Shown: piece after piece, positions 1 to 8,517 of the stretch
How the letters are laid out: each line of letters opens with the position of its first letter
Position numbering within the stretch: the stretch's first letter is position 1
Source of the DNA: Loktanella salsilacus
GTDB taxonomy: Bacteria; Pseudomonadota; Alphaproteobacteria; Rhodobacterales; Rhodobacteraceae
Reading direction: 5' to 3'
DNA length: 64,000 bases
NCBI RefSeq assembly: GCF_900114485.1
Contig: NZ_FOTF01000015.1
Coordinates: 1 to 64,000, forward strand
The notes under the pieces: generated by a model
Seen by the model: the letters and a program-made list of their open reading frames with translations, nothing else
What the model was told of the DNA's origin: nothing
Databases searched by the model: none
Position numbers and translations under genes: made by a program

Positions 1-365
1 CCAATAAGATGGCGCGTGGCCTCTGGGCCATGATGACGAAACAACAGGATTACCGGAATCCGGTGGCGACGATGGCGTAGCGAAGATTGCGCGTCACGAC
101 GTCCCGGTAAGTTGGGGGTGTGAGGAGGTCACTGAACAGTAAGGGCAAAGGATCGATCAGATCCGGGTCAGAGAAAGCAGCATTTGCGCAGGAGCCAAAG
201 AGCTCGGTTTGTTGATTTGCTTCTGGTCCGCGCATCGCCATACCGGCCCGCGGTCACATCAACGCCGCACACAGAGGCCTGATACATGACAGCACCCGAT
301 CACACGCTCGCACCGTTCAAAAATCACTTGCACCAACGGGGGCATCCATACATGCATAAATGCTA
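1..365. other. Gene-poor left edge, no supported gene
   Basis: No gene can be supported here. A 63-codon minus-strand frame (50-241) opens with MAMRGPEANQQTELFG, which vaguely recalls the first residues of some transposases, but the rest matches no family I know. The base composition is visibly less GC-rich than the genes to the right. Together with the transposase fragments that follow, it reads as decayed mobile-element DNA. Confidence 0.4.
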
Positions 366-641
366 TCAAAGGAGCGGCATCAAACCGCGACAGGTCCAAT
401 GGACCTTCAGGTAACGCAAGAAGTCTGTCCAGAACGTCTCTGCCTCGGATCGGCCAATCCCCAAGTCGATGATCTGCCTGCGGTCTTCGGTGTTGGCGGC
501 AAATGCGATTATGGCCACGACGGGAACGATGCGCCCTGTCGCTGCTTGAGAGACGAAAAGCAACTTCGCCGTCTGCTTTAGCGCCATAAAATTGGAAACG
601 CGTTTTGCCAGATTCAGTCCAACAATGATAACTTCTTCCAT
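366..641 (-). pseudogene. Composite remnant of IS110-like and IS256-like transposases
   Basis: This minus-strand frame is a scar, not a working gene. Its first codons read MEEVIIVGLNLAKRV, the start of an IS110-family transposase. Adding one base near 597 restores VFQFYGAKADGEVAFR, the expected IS110 continuation, so the reading frame was lost by a one-base deletion. From about 536 to 402 the frame instead reads GRIVPVVAIIAFAANTED and SEAETFWTDFLRYL, which belongs to the mutator-type IS256 transposase family (the usual form is SEAETFWTDFLRKL). Neither part has its catalytic core complete. Two unrelated elements joined in under 300 bases suggests nested insertion followed by deletion. Family names are from motif memory. 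Confidence 0.65.
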
Positions 642-872
642 AGATGCTTACGCCCTGATGTAAGCTAGACTAATGTTGCTTTGGAACATCTCGATGCCTT
701 CGAAATGGGCATCCACCCAATCATTTCTATTCGGAAACCAACACACTAAGCAGTGTCTCCCACCTCTGAAGCTCATCAAAAATTCGGTTCGAAGTTTCTC
801 CTTTTAGTTGCACCACAGACAAAGGGGCGCAGGTTTGATCCTGCGCCCCTTTTTATCACCTAAATACTGCGC
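642..872. other. Intergenic stretch between IS remnant and the transglycosylase gene
   Basis: No gene is visible. It holds the terminator listed at 821-854 and AT-richer sequence continuing from the IS scar. The string ggttcgaa near 784 looks like a T-loop, but no acceptor or anticodon arm can be built around it. Confidence 0.4.
821..854. terminator. Rho-independent terminator
   Basis: A 12-base arm aaaggggcgcag pairs with ctgcgcccctttt across a short loop, and the plus strand ends in five T residues. It lies 19 bases past the stop of the minus-strand transglycosylase gene and can serve that gene, although the stronger T-run is on the plus strand. Confidence 0.75.
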
Positions 873-1664
873 TTAGCCGTCAATCTGGCCGGCCATCCGG
901 GCGATGGCTTTTTGATAGACGCCAGCAGCGTTCCACTGCTGAATGATTGCAAAGTTCGGCTGGCCTTCTTGAAAGCCTGCGCCGCGCTGCCAGCCCTTTT
1001 GCGCCAGAAAGTTCGCGGTGGACGCGAGGGAATCGGACTGGTTCGTCAGGTCGACGACGCCGTTGCCGTCTGCGTCAACACCGTAGCGCGACACGTTGCC
1101 GGGCAGGAACTGCGTGTGGCCGACTTCGCCGTGCATTGCGCCGATGGTGCCGGACGACAGGCTGCCACGGTCAACCAGTTGCAATGCGGCCAGTGCGTGC
1201 GGGGTAAAGAAATCGCTGCGGCGGCAGTCATAGGCAAGGGTCGAGATGGCGGAGAGCACGTTGCTGTCGCCCATAAAGTTACCGAAACCCGTCTCCATGC
1301 CCCAGATCGTCACAATGATGGATGCGGGCACGCCGTAGCGATCCTCGAGCCCCGAAAAGAAGTTGGGGTTGTTGGCGATCTTTTTACGGCCTTGCGATAC
1401 GATTGTGTCCGCGCCGCGAATGCGCAGGAATTCATCAAGGCTGTATTTGAACGACTTCTGGTTGCGGTCGGCGCTGATCGTGCGGGTTGCATATTGCGTG
1501 GCCGCCAGCGCGGACAATCCGCGATCACCGACGCCTTGGGCGGCGGCTTCGGTGGCGAATTGCTGCTTCCAGGCATTGAACCCGCCAGAGTCATTGCCGC
1601 AGGTGGCAGCTCCGGCGGTAGAGGCGACGGCGATCAAGGCGGCGGCGATGGCAAAGGGGCGCAT
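873..1664 (-). CDS. Lytic murein transglycosylase, MltB/SLT_2 type
   Basis: It predicts a periplasmic enzyme that cleaves the MurNAc-GlcNAc bond of peptidoglycan with formation of 1,6-anhydroMurNAc. The start at 1664 gives a clear signal peptide (MRPFAIAAALIAVASTAGAA) and has ggaaag at a suitable distance upstream; a start 17 codons earlier would bury that signal. The family signature IWGMETGFG is present, with the catalytic glutamate near residue 124, followed by GHTQFLPGN and YGVDADGNG typical of the MltB group. At 263 residues it is a compact member without a C-terminal peptidoglycan-binding domain. It stands alone and is followed by a terminator. Confidence 0.9.
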   Translation of the reverse strand: MRPFAIAAALIAVASTAGAATCGNDSGGFNAWKQQFATEAAAQGVGDRGLSALAATQYATRTISADRNQKSFKYSLDEFLRIRGADTIVSQGRKKIANNPNFFSGLEDRYGVPASIIVTIWGMETGFGNFMGDSNVLSAISTLAYDCRRSDFFTPHALAALQLVDRGSLSSGTIGAMHGEVGHTQFLPGNVSRYGVDADGNGVVDLTNQSDSLASTANFLAQKGWQRGAGFQEGQPNFAIIQQWNAAGVYQKAIARMAGQIDG

Positions 1665-1769
1665 ATCAGACTTTCCAGCTGGGAATGATTTGGCCGCTAC
1701 ATAGCACGAATGCACCGTTATCCAATATCACAGCCCTGATAGCGCCCTTTGACGGGGGTTAACTGCCGG

Positions 1770-3482
1770 TTAGGTCCGCACCCCGGCAAAGCGTTCGGCC
1801 CAGTCGTCACGCTCTGCCTCTGTGATCTTGCGGAACAGATTTTCAGGCACGTCAAAGGCGTGACCAGCGGGCAGGGCGTGCAGGGCTGCGGCGATATCGG
1901 TGGGCCAATCCGCGTCGTCAGAGCGGACAGCTGCCAGCATCGTCTTAGCCGCGTCAGGGATAAAGGGCGCGGACAGGATCGCGTAAAGGCGGATCAGGTT
2001 CAGACCCATGCGGACTTGGCACGCGGCCTGTTCCGGATCGGTCTTGAACGTGGTCCAGGGTGCGGTGGCCTGCAGGTATTCGTTGCCCGCGACCCAGATC
2101 GCGCGCAGCTCTGCTGCGGCTTTGCGGACCTCGATCGCGTCCATGTGCCCTTCATAGGCTTTCAGGCGGCGGGTCAATTCCTCGATCAGCGCGGCCTCTG
2201 CCGGACCTTCCGTGCCGCCCGTTGGCACCGCGTCGCCAAACTTGGAACGGCAGAATTTCGTGATCCGGCTAACGAAGTTACCCAGCACGTCGGAAAGGTC
2301 CTTGTTCACGTCCTGCGTGAACGTGTCCCATGTGAATTCGGCGTCCGACGATTCCGGGGCGTGGGACAGCAGCCACCAGCGCCAGTAGTCGGCGGGCAGA
2401 ATTTCCAGCGCTTGGTCCATGAACACACCGCGCCCGCGCGAGGTGCTGAACTGGCCGCCGTCATAGTTCAGGTAGTTGAACGACTTGATGTAATCGACCA
2501 GCTTCCAGTTGTCGTCCGCGCCCATGATGGTCGCCGGGAACGACAGGGTGTGGAAGGGCACGTTATCCTTGCCCATGAACTGGGTATAGCGCACGTCGGC
2601 CGCGCCTTTGTCGGTGCGCCACCAGCTCTCCCAATCGCTGCCTTTGCCCGCATCGACCCATTCCTGCGCGCAGGCGATGTATTCGATTGGCGCGTCAAAC
2701 CAGACGTAAAAGACTTTGCCTTCCATCCCGGGCCAGTCCTTGTCGCCATCCTTGACGGGGATGCCCCAATCCAGATCGCGCGTGATGCCACGGTCTTGCA
2801 GGCCGTCGCCGTCGGTCAGCCACTTTTTCGCAATCGAGGTCGTCAGGATCGGCCAATCGCCCTTGCTGTCGATCCAGTCGGCCAGCTGGCCCTTCAGCTT
2901 GGACTGTTCCAGATACAGGTGCTTGGTCGTGCGCACCTCTAGATCCGTCGCGCCGGAAATGGTGGAACGGGGGTTGATCAGGTCGGTCGGATCCAGCTGC
3001 TTTGTGCAGTTGTCACACTGGTCGCCGCGTGCATCCTCGAAGCCGCAGTTGGGGCAGGTGCCCTCGATATAACGGTCGGGCAGAAAACGGCCGTCGGTGA
3101 CGGAATAGACCTGCTCTTCGGTCACTTCGCGGATCAGGCCCTGATCGTGCAACCGGCCAGCAAAGGCCTGCGTCAGCTTGCGGTTCTGCGCACTGGAAGA
3201 CCGGCCAAAGTGGTCAAACGACAGCCCAAAGCCGTCGGCGATTTTGGCCTGCACATCGTGCATCTCGGCGCAGTAATCCGCGACGGGCTTGCCTGCTTTG
3301 GCCGCAGCCAGTTCAGCCGGGGTGCCGTGTTCGTCCGTGGCACATAGAAACAGCACCTCGTGACCGCGTCCGCGCAGGTAGCGGGCGAACAGGTCAGCTG
3401 GCAGCTGGGACCCGACAAGGTTTCCCAAATGCTTGATCCCGTTAATGTAGGGAATGGCAGAGGTGATCAGGTGACGGGCCAT
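1770..3482 (-). CDS. metG: Methionyl-tRNA synthetase
   Basis: It charges tRNA-Met with methionine in the cytoplasm. The class I signatures are visible: HLGN (residues 18-21) for the HIGH motif and FSTSRG (345-350) for the KMSKS loop. Four cysteines at 143, 146, 156 and 159 form the zinc knuckle of the connective domain, as in the E. coli-type enzymes. At 570 residues it has the anticodon-binding domain but not the C-terminal EMAP-like dimerisation domain found in longer homologues. A separate small tRNA-binding-domain protein is encoded at 14129. The gene appears monocistronic. Confidence 0.97.
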   Translation of the reverse strand: MARHLITSAIPYINGIKHLGNLVGSQLPADLFARYLRGRGHEVLFLCATDEHGTPAELAAAKAGKPVADYCAEMHDVQAKIADGFGLSFDHFGRSSSAQNRKLTQAFAGRLHDQGLIREVTEEQVYSVTDGRFLPDRYIEGTCPNCGFEDARGDQCDNCTKQLDPTDLINPRSTISGATDLEVRTTKHLYLEQSKLKGQLADWIDSKGDWPILTTSIAKKWLTDGDGLQDRGITRDLDWGIPVKDGDKDWPGMEGKVFYVWFDAPIEYIACAQEWVDAGKGSDWESWWRTDKGAADVRYTQFMGKDNVPFHTLSFPATIMGADDNWKLVDYIKSFNYLNYDGGQFSTSRGRGVFMDQALEILPADYWRWWLLSHAPESSDAEFTWDTFTQDVNKDLSDVLGNFVSRITKFCRSKFGDAVPTGGTEGPAEAALIEELTRRLKAYEGHMDAIEVRKAAAELRAIWVAGNEYLQATAPWTTFKTDPEQAACQVRMGLNLIRLYAILSAPFIPDAAKTMLAAVRSDDADWPTDIAAALHALPAGHAFDVPENLFRKITEAERDDWAERFAGVRT

Positions 3483-3640
3483 GTGTGTGGGACTTTCTGT
3501 TGCTTAGCCGCCCTTCTAGCGCCGGGGCTACGGTATGGGAAGGGCAGGGTTATGGGAAGAACCGGGCATTTTACCATTGGCGCTTTGCCTTTGGCGCTGC
3601 ATCGGGCTAGGTCGGGCGCAACAGCAAAAGGACGCCTTTG

Positions 3641-4684
3641 ATGAAAACCCTGACCCTTGGCCGCACCGATATTTCTGTCACCGATTGGTGCCTTGGCACG
3701 ATGACCTTCGGCAACCAAACCCCGATGGATGACGCCCACCGCCAGATCGATATGGCGCTGGATGCGGGGCTGAATTTTATGGATTGCGCGGAAATGTATC
3801 CCGTGAACCCGGTGTCCAAAGAAACCGTCGGCCGGTCAGAGGAATTCTTGGGCGCGTGGTTTGAAAAGTCGGGCCGCCGCAATGACTGGGTGCTGGCGAC
3901 CAAAGTCGCTGGCCCGAACCCCGGTTGGACGCGCGATGGCGCAGGCTTTGACGGCACGAATATTGAAGGCACGATTGATGCGTCACTGGCGCGGCTGAAA
4001 ACCGACGTGATTGACCTGTATCAGCTGCACTGGCCGGACCGGGGCACGTGGTCGTTCCGCCAGAACTGGGCCTATGATCCATCAGGTCAGGACCGCGCCA
4101 AGACGCTGGACCACATGCATGACGTGCTGTCCGCGCTGGACCGCGCCGTCAAGGCAGGCAAAATTCGCGCCGTTGGCCTGTCGAATGAAACGGCATGGGG
4201 CACGACCAAATGGTGCGATCTGGCAGAGCAGCACGGCCTGCCGCGCATGGCCGCAATCCAGAATGAATATTCGCTGCTGTGCCGCCACATCGACACCGAC
4301 CTGTCGGAAGCCATGGTGAATGAAGATGTGACGCTGCTGTCCTACTCTCCCCTCGCGGCGGGTCTGCTGACGGGCAAATACCAGAACGGTGCCGTGCCAG
4401 ACGCAAGCCGCATGTCGCTGAACGGCGATCTGGGCGGGCGCAAGACCGACCAAGCCTTTGCCGCGACGCAGGCCTATCTGGATATTGCAGCCAAGCACGG
4501 GCTTGACCCGATCCATATGGCGATGGCGTGGCAGTCGACGCGGCCCTTTGCGGTCAGCGCGATCTTTGGCGCGACCACGGCGGACCAGTTGGCGCAGATC
4601 CTGTCCGGCCGCGATGTCGTGCTGTCTGATGCCGTGCTCGAGGATATCTCGGCCGCGCATAGGGCGCATGCGGCCCCGTACTGA
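3641..4684 (+). CDS. Aldo/keto reductase, Tas-like
   Basis: This 347-residue protein is a TIM-barrel NADP(H)-dependent oxidoreductase. GRTDISVTDWCLGTMTFGNQ at the N-terminus, DCAEMYP containing the active-site tyrosine, and LYQLHWPDR containing the active-site histidine are diagnostic of the family. The long spacing and the PVNPVSKETVGRSEEFLG stretch match the Tas subgroup. The ATG at 3641 follows aaaagga by about eight bases and is preferred over the TTG three bases upstream. The substrate is unknown. A strong hairpin lies 34 bases beyond the stop. Confidence 0.9.
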   Translation: MKTLTLGRTDISVTDWCLGTMTFGNQTPMDDAHRQIDMALDAGLNFMDCAEMYPVNPVSKETVGRSEEFLGAWFEKSGRRNDWVLATKVAGPNPGWTRDGAGFDGTNIEGTIDASLARLKTDVIDLYQLHWPDRGTWSFRQNWAYDPSGQDRAKTLDHMHDVLSALDRAVKAGKIRAVGLSNETAWGTTKWCDLAEQHGLPRMAAIQNEYSLLCRHIDTDLSEAMVNEDVTLLSYSPLAAGLLTGKYQNGAVPDASRMSLNGDLGGRKTDQAFAATQAYLDIAAKHGLDPIHMAMAWQSTRPFAVSAIFGATTADQLAQILSGRDVVLSDAVLEDISAAHRAHAAPY

Positions 4685-4718
4685 TCGGCAACAACCAGCC
4701 GCCCAGCAAGCGGACCTT

Positions 4719-4766
4719 GCCCTTAATGCGGGAATCGCACAACGTCGCGATCACCGCATTAAGGGC
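4719..4766. repeat. Long perfect inverted repeat / hairpin
   Basis: Thirteen bases (gcccttaatgcgg, 4719-4731) are exactly complementary to 4754-4766. Inside, atcgc (4734-4738) pairs with gcgat (4747-4751) around an 8-base loop, so the whole forms one extended stem with a two-base internal mismatch. There is no T-run. It lies between the reductase stop and the lipocalin start, so it could end transcription or be a protein-binding or mobile palindrome. Confidence 0.6.
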
Positions 4767-4830
4767 GCTTGCCGCCTGCTATGACCGCCAACGCCTATGC
4801 CGCAGCGCCACCACTGGGACAGCCACCATC

Positions 4831-5373
4831 ATGAAACGCCTTGCCTTATTGTTGCTGCTGGCCGCTTGCGCCAAACCGCTGCCGGATGAGCCGGTCGGCC
4901 AGTTGTTCGAGGTCTACCGCGATCGCAGCGTGCCCATCGGTTCTGCCCTGAACTTCAGCGCCGAACGCTATGCGGGTAAATGGTATGAAATCGCCCGCTT
5001 TCCCGTCCCATTCGAGACAGGTTGCGCAGGGGTCACGGCTGAATACGCGGCCTTGCCCGATGGCGGGTTGTCGGTGTTGAACACCTGCCGGGAAGTGGAC
5101 GGCACTGTGCGCAGCACGATCAAGGGCCGCGCCGATGTGACCGGGCCGGGGCGGCTTAAGGTCAGCTTTGACACGATCCCCTTTCCATCCGACTATTGGG
5201 TGCTGTGGATCGACGAAGGCTATCGCACCGCAGTCGTCGGCACACCGAACGGACGGGCAGGTTGGATTTTGAACCGCGATCCAAAAATCCCCGCTGACCG
5301 GCTGCGCGCCGCGCGGGATGTGCTAGAGTTCAATGGCTACGATCTGGCCAAATTGGTGGAGGTGCCGCAATGA
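4831..5373 (+). CDS. Lipocalin family lipoprotein, Blc-like
   Basis: It predicts an outer-membrane-anchored lipocalin that binds lipids or other small hydrophobic ligands. The ATG at 4831 gives a short lipoprotein signal, MKRLALLLLLAACAKPLP, with lipobox LAAC. The lipocalin GxW signature is AGKWYEIARFP and a second conserved region is DYWVLWIDEGYRTAVVGTP. Length (180 residues) fits bacterial Blc. The open frame extends further upstream but would run through the inverted repeat and destroy the signal peptide. Its stop overlaps the start of the next lipoprotein gene (ATGA), so the two are probably translated together. Confidence 0.88.
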   Translation: MKRLALLLLLAACAKPLPDEPVGQLFEVYRDRSVPIGSALNFSAERYAGKWYEIARFPVPFETGCAGVTAEYAALPDGGLSVLNTCREVDGTVRSTIKGRADVTGPGRLKVSFDTIPFPSDYWVLWIDEGYRTAVVGTPNGRAGWILNRDPKIPADRLRAARDVLEFNGYDLAKLVEVPQ

Positions 5374-5684
5374 AGATGGTTCTGGGACTGGGGGCATTGG
5401 CCCTTTTGGCAGGCTGCGCTGGCACGGGCGCGCTTCCAGGCGGCGGCGATACCGTCGGCACGAATACCGCGTTTCGCGAATTTATGGTCATCGGATCGTC
5501 GATGCCGTTCGAGGAATGCCGCGCGCGCGGTGGTTTCATCATCCGCGATGTGAACAGCCCGATGACCGCCTGCGATCCAACCGTCCGCCGTAACCCCGTG
5601 CCGCAAGAGGCGCTGGACGATCCGCTGACGGATACGGACCTGAACGCAGCGCTGGAACAGCAGGACCTCGACGCGGTCAACTGA
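5370..5684 (+). CDS. Small hypothetical lipoprotein
   Basis: This 104-residue protein has a lipoprotein signal, MKMVLGLGALALLAGCAG, with lipobox LAGC. The mature part is short and hydrophilic, with two further cysteines in EECRARGGF and MTACDP that may form a disulfide. I do not recognise a family. The 4-base overlap with the lipocalin gene suggests the two function together at the cell envelope. Confidence 0.7.
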   Translation: MKMVLGLGALALLAGCAGTGALPGGGDTVGTNTAFREFMVIGSSMPFEECRARGGFIIRDVNSPMTACDPTVRRNPVPQEALDDPLTDTDLNAALEQQDLDAVN

Positions 5685-5691
5685 CCCTGCG

Positions 5692-6384
5692 TTAGATCAG
5701 CCGTGCACCCGCCAGCCGGGTGACCAGATGCGCCTCGTCATCGTTGCGAAAGAACGGAACAGACAGGGGCGCGTCCGGATCGGCAAGATGGGCGACCAAT
5801 TCGGCCAAGACGACTTCGGTGATGAAGGGCAGATCAAAGGTCCGGGCCTGCGCCAGCGGCACCCATTGCAGCAATGACAGCTCATCCTCGGCCCGGGTGA
5901 AATCATCGGGGTCGGTGATCAGATCGCTCGCGTCGGCCAGAAAGAAGCGCGCGTCAAAGCGGCGGGGCCGGCCCTGCGGTGTGATCGCGCGAAAGAAATA
6001 GCGCAGGTTGGTGGCATCGGGCACATGGCCTGTCGCAGCATAACCGCGCCAGCCCTGCGGTGCATCGGGCCAGTCGCCGGGCGCGCCGATGATATGGCCT
6101 GTCTCTTCCCACAACTCTCTGATTGCGGCGGCGGCCAGTGCGGCGGGGGGCAGCTGGCTGTCGGCTTGCAGTGATGCGGCTTGGCCCGCAGGCAAACCCT
6201 GCACAGGCACGTCATGGTCAACCAAATCCACAGCGCCGCCCGGAAACACGAACTTGCTGGGCATAAAAGCAGCCGAAGCGCCGCGTTGGCCCATCAGGAC
6301 TGACGGCGTATCGCCGCGCCGCAACACGATGATCGTGGCGGCGTCGCGCAGGGCGGATTTATCAGTTTGCGTTGCCAAAGCCAT
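5692..6384 (-). CDS. NUDIX hydrolase
   Basis: It predicts a NUDIX-fold pyrophosphohydrolase. The fold opens with AATIIVLRRG and FVFPGGAVD, and the catalytic helix is AAAIRELWEETG. About 35 residues separate the glycine start of the NUDIX box from the REL..EE helix, an insertion seen in the larger NUDT19-like group, so the substrate may be a CoA derivative; this is inference. The start at 6384 (MALATQTDK) overlaps the end of the upstream DUF983 gene by 23 bases; an in-frame start 10 codons earlier is possible. Its end faces the small lipoprotein gene 7 bases away. Confidence 0.85.
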   Translation of the reverse strand: MALATQTDKSALRDAATIIVLRRGDTPSVLMGQRGASAAFMPSKFVFPGGAVDLVDHDVPVQGLPAGQAASLQADSQLPPAALAAAAIRELWEETGHIIGAPGDWPDAPQGWRGYAATGHVPDATNLRYFFRAITPQGRPRRFDARFFLADASDLITDPDDFTRAEDELSLLQWVPLAQARTFDLPFITEVVLAELVAHLADPDAPLSVPFFRNDDEAHLVTRLAGARLI

Positions 6385-6772
6385 GCATCCGGTTAGCCCA
6401 TTGGATCCCGACAACCAGCCCCTTTAGGCGCGGCAGCAGGAACAAGGACAGCGCCACTGTGCCAACGGTAAAGATCGTCGCCAGCAGCAGGGGGTCAGGG
6501 CGGAATTCAACAAAGCTGTAGATCAGGATCGGCGCAAGCAGATGCCCGACGATCAGGATTGTCAGATAGGCTGGGCCATCATCCGCGCGGTGACCCGACA
6601 GGTTTTCGTGACACACAGGGCAGCGATCCACGACCTTTAGGAACCCAGTGAACATATGGCCTTCGCCGCAGTTCGGGCAGCGCCGGCAAAAGCCGCGCCA
6701 CATGGCGTTCTTTGTATCCCGCTCTGTCACGGTCTGCTCTGGCGCGCTCTGCACTGGATCGGTGTTGGACAT
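6362..6772 (-). CDS. DUF983 family membrane protein
   Basis: A 136-residue protein with two CxxC pairs (CRRCPNCGEGHMF and CPVCHENL) that suggest a zinc-binding N-terminal segment, followed by two transmembrane segments (about 70-90 and 95-115). This is the pattern of DUF983, whose function is unknown. It overlaps the NUDIX hydrolase gene downstream, so the two are likely one transcript. Confidence 0.85.
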   Translation of the reverse strand: MSNTDPVQSAPEQTVTERDTKNAMWRGFCRRCPNCGEGHMFTGFLKVVDRCPVCHENLSGHRADDGPAYLTILIVGHLLAPILIYSFVEFRPDPLLLATIFTVGTVALSLFLLPRLKGLVVGIQWANRMHGFGNAN

Positions 6773-6817
6773 GGTGGCTCCTTCGCTGCCTTGGTTGCAC
6801 CGAATGCGTGTAAATTG

Positions 6818-6837
6818 AAAGGGGCGCAGGCCCCTTT
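6818..6837. promoter_or_regulatory. Hairpin in the divergent DUF983 / EF-hand spacer
   Basis: The sequence aaaggggc-gcag-gcccctt forms an 8-base stem with a 4-base loop between two divergent genes, where a terminator would not be expected. It could sit in the 5' leader of either gene. Further towards the EF-hand gene the string ggaagt (6885-6890) followed by cgtatt (6903-6908) loosely resembles an ECF-type promoter; this is only suggestive. Confidence 0.35.
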
Positions 6838-6967
6838 GTGTCCAATGGTCGCGGGGTCTGCAGAAAAAGTGCGTGCTGTGCGACGGAAGTTATCGCGGGC
6901 TGCGTATTACCTGCATCGACGGCCAGACAAGGTCGCCGCGACGTAGAAAACACAAGGACGATGCAAA

Positions 6968-7495
6968 ATGAAAACGACTTTGATGATGACGGCTCTGTTG
7001 GCTGGCTTGACGCTGTCTGGTGTTGCCGGGGCGCAAACCGCTGACGCGACCGGGACCGAAACAACTGCACCTGCAGATCGCCCCGACCGGCCAGAGCGCC
7101 CTGACTTTGCCACGCTGGATGCGGACGGCAACGGCGCGCTGACACTGGAAGAACTGCAAGCGCAAGGCGCGGCACGTTTCGCCGCTGCTGACACGAACGG
7201 CGACGGCGGCCTGTCCGCAGAAGAGCTGACCGCGCAAGCCGATCAACGCCGGGCAGAACGCACGGCCAAGATGATCGAACAGCACGACGAAAACGGTGAC
7301 GGTCTGCTGCAAGCCGAAGAGATGGGCCCAAAAGGCGACCGGATGGAGAAGATGTTCGATCGCATGGATGCCAATGACGACGGCACCGTGGACGCAGACG
7401 AATTCGCCGCTGCCGCTGACCATATGGGCCGCGGTCATGGTGACCGCGAAGGCCATGGCGAGCGTGACGGTAAAGGCCGCAAGCAGCGCGGCTAA
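6968..7495 (+). CDS. Secreted four-EF-hand protein with a His-rich tail
   Basis: It predicts an exported calcium-binding protein. A signal peptide (MKTTLMMTALLAGLTLSGVA) is followed by a Pro/Asp linker and four canonical EF-hand loops at residues 51-62, 75-86, 107-118 and 134-145 (DADGNGALTLEE, DTNGDGGLSAEE, DENGDGLLQAEE, DANDDGTVDADE). The last 24 residues are rich in His, Gly and charged residues (HMGRGHGDREGHGERDGKG) and could bind transition metals. It is just upstream of a sigma factor operon, with a hairpin between, suggesting it belongs to the same envelope-stress or metal-response locus. An aagga sequence precedes the start. Confidence 0.85.
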   Translation: MKTTLMMTALLAGLTLSGVAGAQTADATGTETTAPADRPDRPERPDFATLDADGNGALTLEELQAQGAARFAAADTNGDGGLSAEELTAQADQRRAERTAKMIEQHDENGDGLLQAEEMGPKGDRMEKMFDRMDANDDGTVDADEFAAAADHMGRGHGDREGHGERDGKGRKQRG

Positions 7496-7502
7496 ACTGA
7501 AC

Positions 7503-7541
7503 GGCAACGGCCGGGGTGGTGCATCGCCCCCGGCCGTTGCG
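7503..7541 (+). terminator. GC-rich hairpin between EF-hand gene and sigma factor gene
   Basis: Arms gcaacggccgggg and ccccggccgttgc form a 13-base stem. It is not followed by a proper T-run (gaccccttt), so it may only attenuate read-through into the sigma factor gene 25 bases further on. Confidence 0.6.
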
Positions 7542-7565
7542 ACCCCTTTGCGAACGGCGTAAGTT

Positions 7566-8165
7566 ATGCGGGATATGATCGACTTGTCATCAGACGCGGA
7601 CCAAATCCCGGACTCTGCCCTTCTGGTGGCCTATGCCAACGGCGATCCTGCGGCGGCGCGTGATCTGTCTGCGCGCCTATTACCTCGCGTCATGGGGCAG
7701 GCTGTGCGGATGTTGCAAGACCGGGCCGAGGCAGAAGACGTCGCCCAAGAGGCGATGATGCGCCTGTGGAAGATCGCGCCGGACTGGCGTCAAGGCGAAG
7801 CGCAGGTCAGCACATGGCTGTACCGCGTGGTCGCAAACCTATGCACAGATCGGCTTCGGCGGCGAAAACGCGGCGGTGTCGGTCTGGACCAGATCGCAGA
7901 GCCGGCTGATACAGCGCCGGGCGCAGCGGCGGTCATTCAGGACGAAACACGTCTGCGCGCTTTGTCGGATGCTTTGGCGCAATTGCCAGACCGACAGGCG
8001 CAAGCGGTCGCACTGCGGCACCTAGAGGGGCTATCAAACCCTGAAATTGCCGCGATTATGGATATTTCGCCGCGGGCTGTTGAAAGCTTGACGGCGCGAG
8101 GGAAAAGAGCGCTGTCAGCGGCCTTGGCAGATCAACGCGAAGCTTTGGGGTATGATGATGACTGA
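7566..8165 (+). CDS. ECF-type RNA polymerase sigma factor
   Basis: A 199-residue group IV sigma factor. Region 2 is visible from LLPRVMGQAVRMLQDRAEAE to QEAMMRLWKIAP with YRVVANLCTDRLRRR, and region 4 as LPDRQAQAVALRHLEGLSNP with the helix-turn-helix AAIMDISPRAVESLTARGKR. Regions 1 and 3 are absent, as expected. The stop overlaps the start of the next gene by 14 bases, which fits a sigma/anti-sigma pair made in a fixed ratio. Confidence 0.93.
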   Translation: MRDMIDLSSDADQIPDSALLVAYANGDPAAARDLSARLLPRVMGQAVRMLQDRAEAEDVAQEAMMRLWKIAPDWRQGEAQVSTWLYRVVANLCTDRLRRRKRGGVGLDQIAEPADTAPGAAAVIQDETRLRALSDALAQLPDRQAQAVALRHLEGLSNPEIAAIMDISPRAVESLTARGKRALSAALADQREALGYDDD

Positions 8166-8517
8166 ACGGGACATGAACGATCTGGACCAATTGCTGAACG
8201 CGGCGCAGCGCACGGCGGTGCCTGCCTCGGACGATCTGATGGCGCGAGTGCTGGCGGATGCCGCTGCACTGCAGCCAGCCCCCGGCACGATCAAGCCGCA
8301 GCAGCGCGCGTCGCGCATCGGCTGGCTGCGGGATCTGATTGGCGGCTGGCCTGCGTGGAGCGGTGTCCTGGCTGCGGGTCTGACCGGCCTATGGGTCGGT
8401 GTTGCGCCGCCCGCCGGGGTCGAAAGCTTTGCCGCCACGATGATTGGCACGACCCAATCTGTGACTTTCCTGCCTGAAACCGACCTTATGTTGTTCGAGG
8501 ACCCTACCGATGGCTGA
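8152..8517 (+). CDS. Probable anti-sigma factor, single-pass membrane protein
   Basis: This 121-residue protein has a soluble N-terminal part and one membrane segment around residues 64-84 (WPAWSGVLAAGLTGLWVGVA), followed by a short periplasmic tail. It lacks the HxxxCxxC zinc motif of the ZAS anti-sigma class. The role is inferred from position: its start overlaps the ECF sigma gene and its end overlaps the next membrane gene by 8 bases. Three consecutive ATG codons (8152, 8155, 8158) leave the exact start open. Confidence 0.6.
   Translation: MMMTERDMNDLDQLLNAAQRTAVPASDDLMARVLADAAALQPAPGTIKPQQRASRIGWLRDLIGGWPAWSGVLAAGLTGLWVGVAPPAGVESFAATMIGTTQSVTFLPETDLMLFEDPTDG

Noticed and set aside
780-800. 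T-loop-like ggttcgaa suggesting a tRNA or attachment site
   Set aside because: No acceptor stem, anticodon arm or CCA end could be matched around it.
1749-2942. 397-codon plus-strand open frame opposite metG
   Set aside because: It is the antisense shadow of a conserved synthetase; composition follows codon-position GC bias and no family motif is visible.
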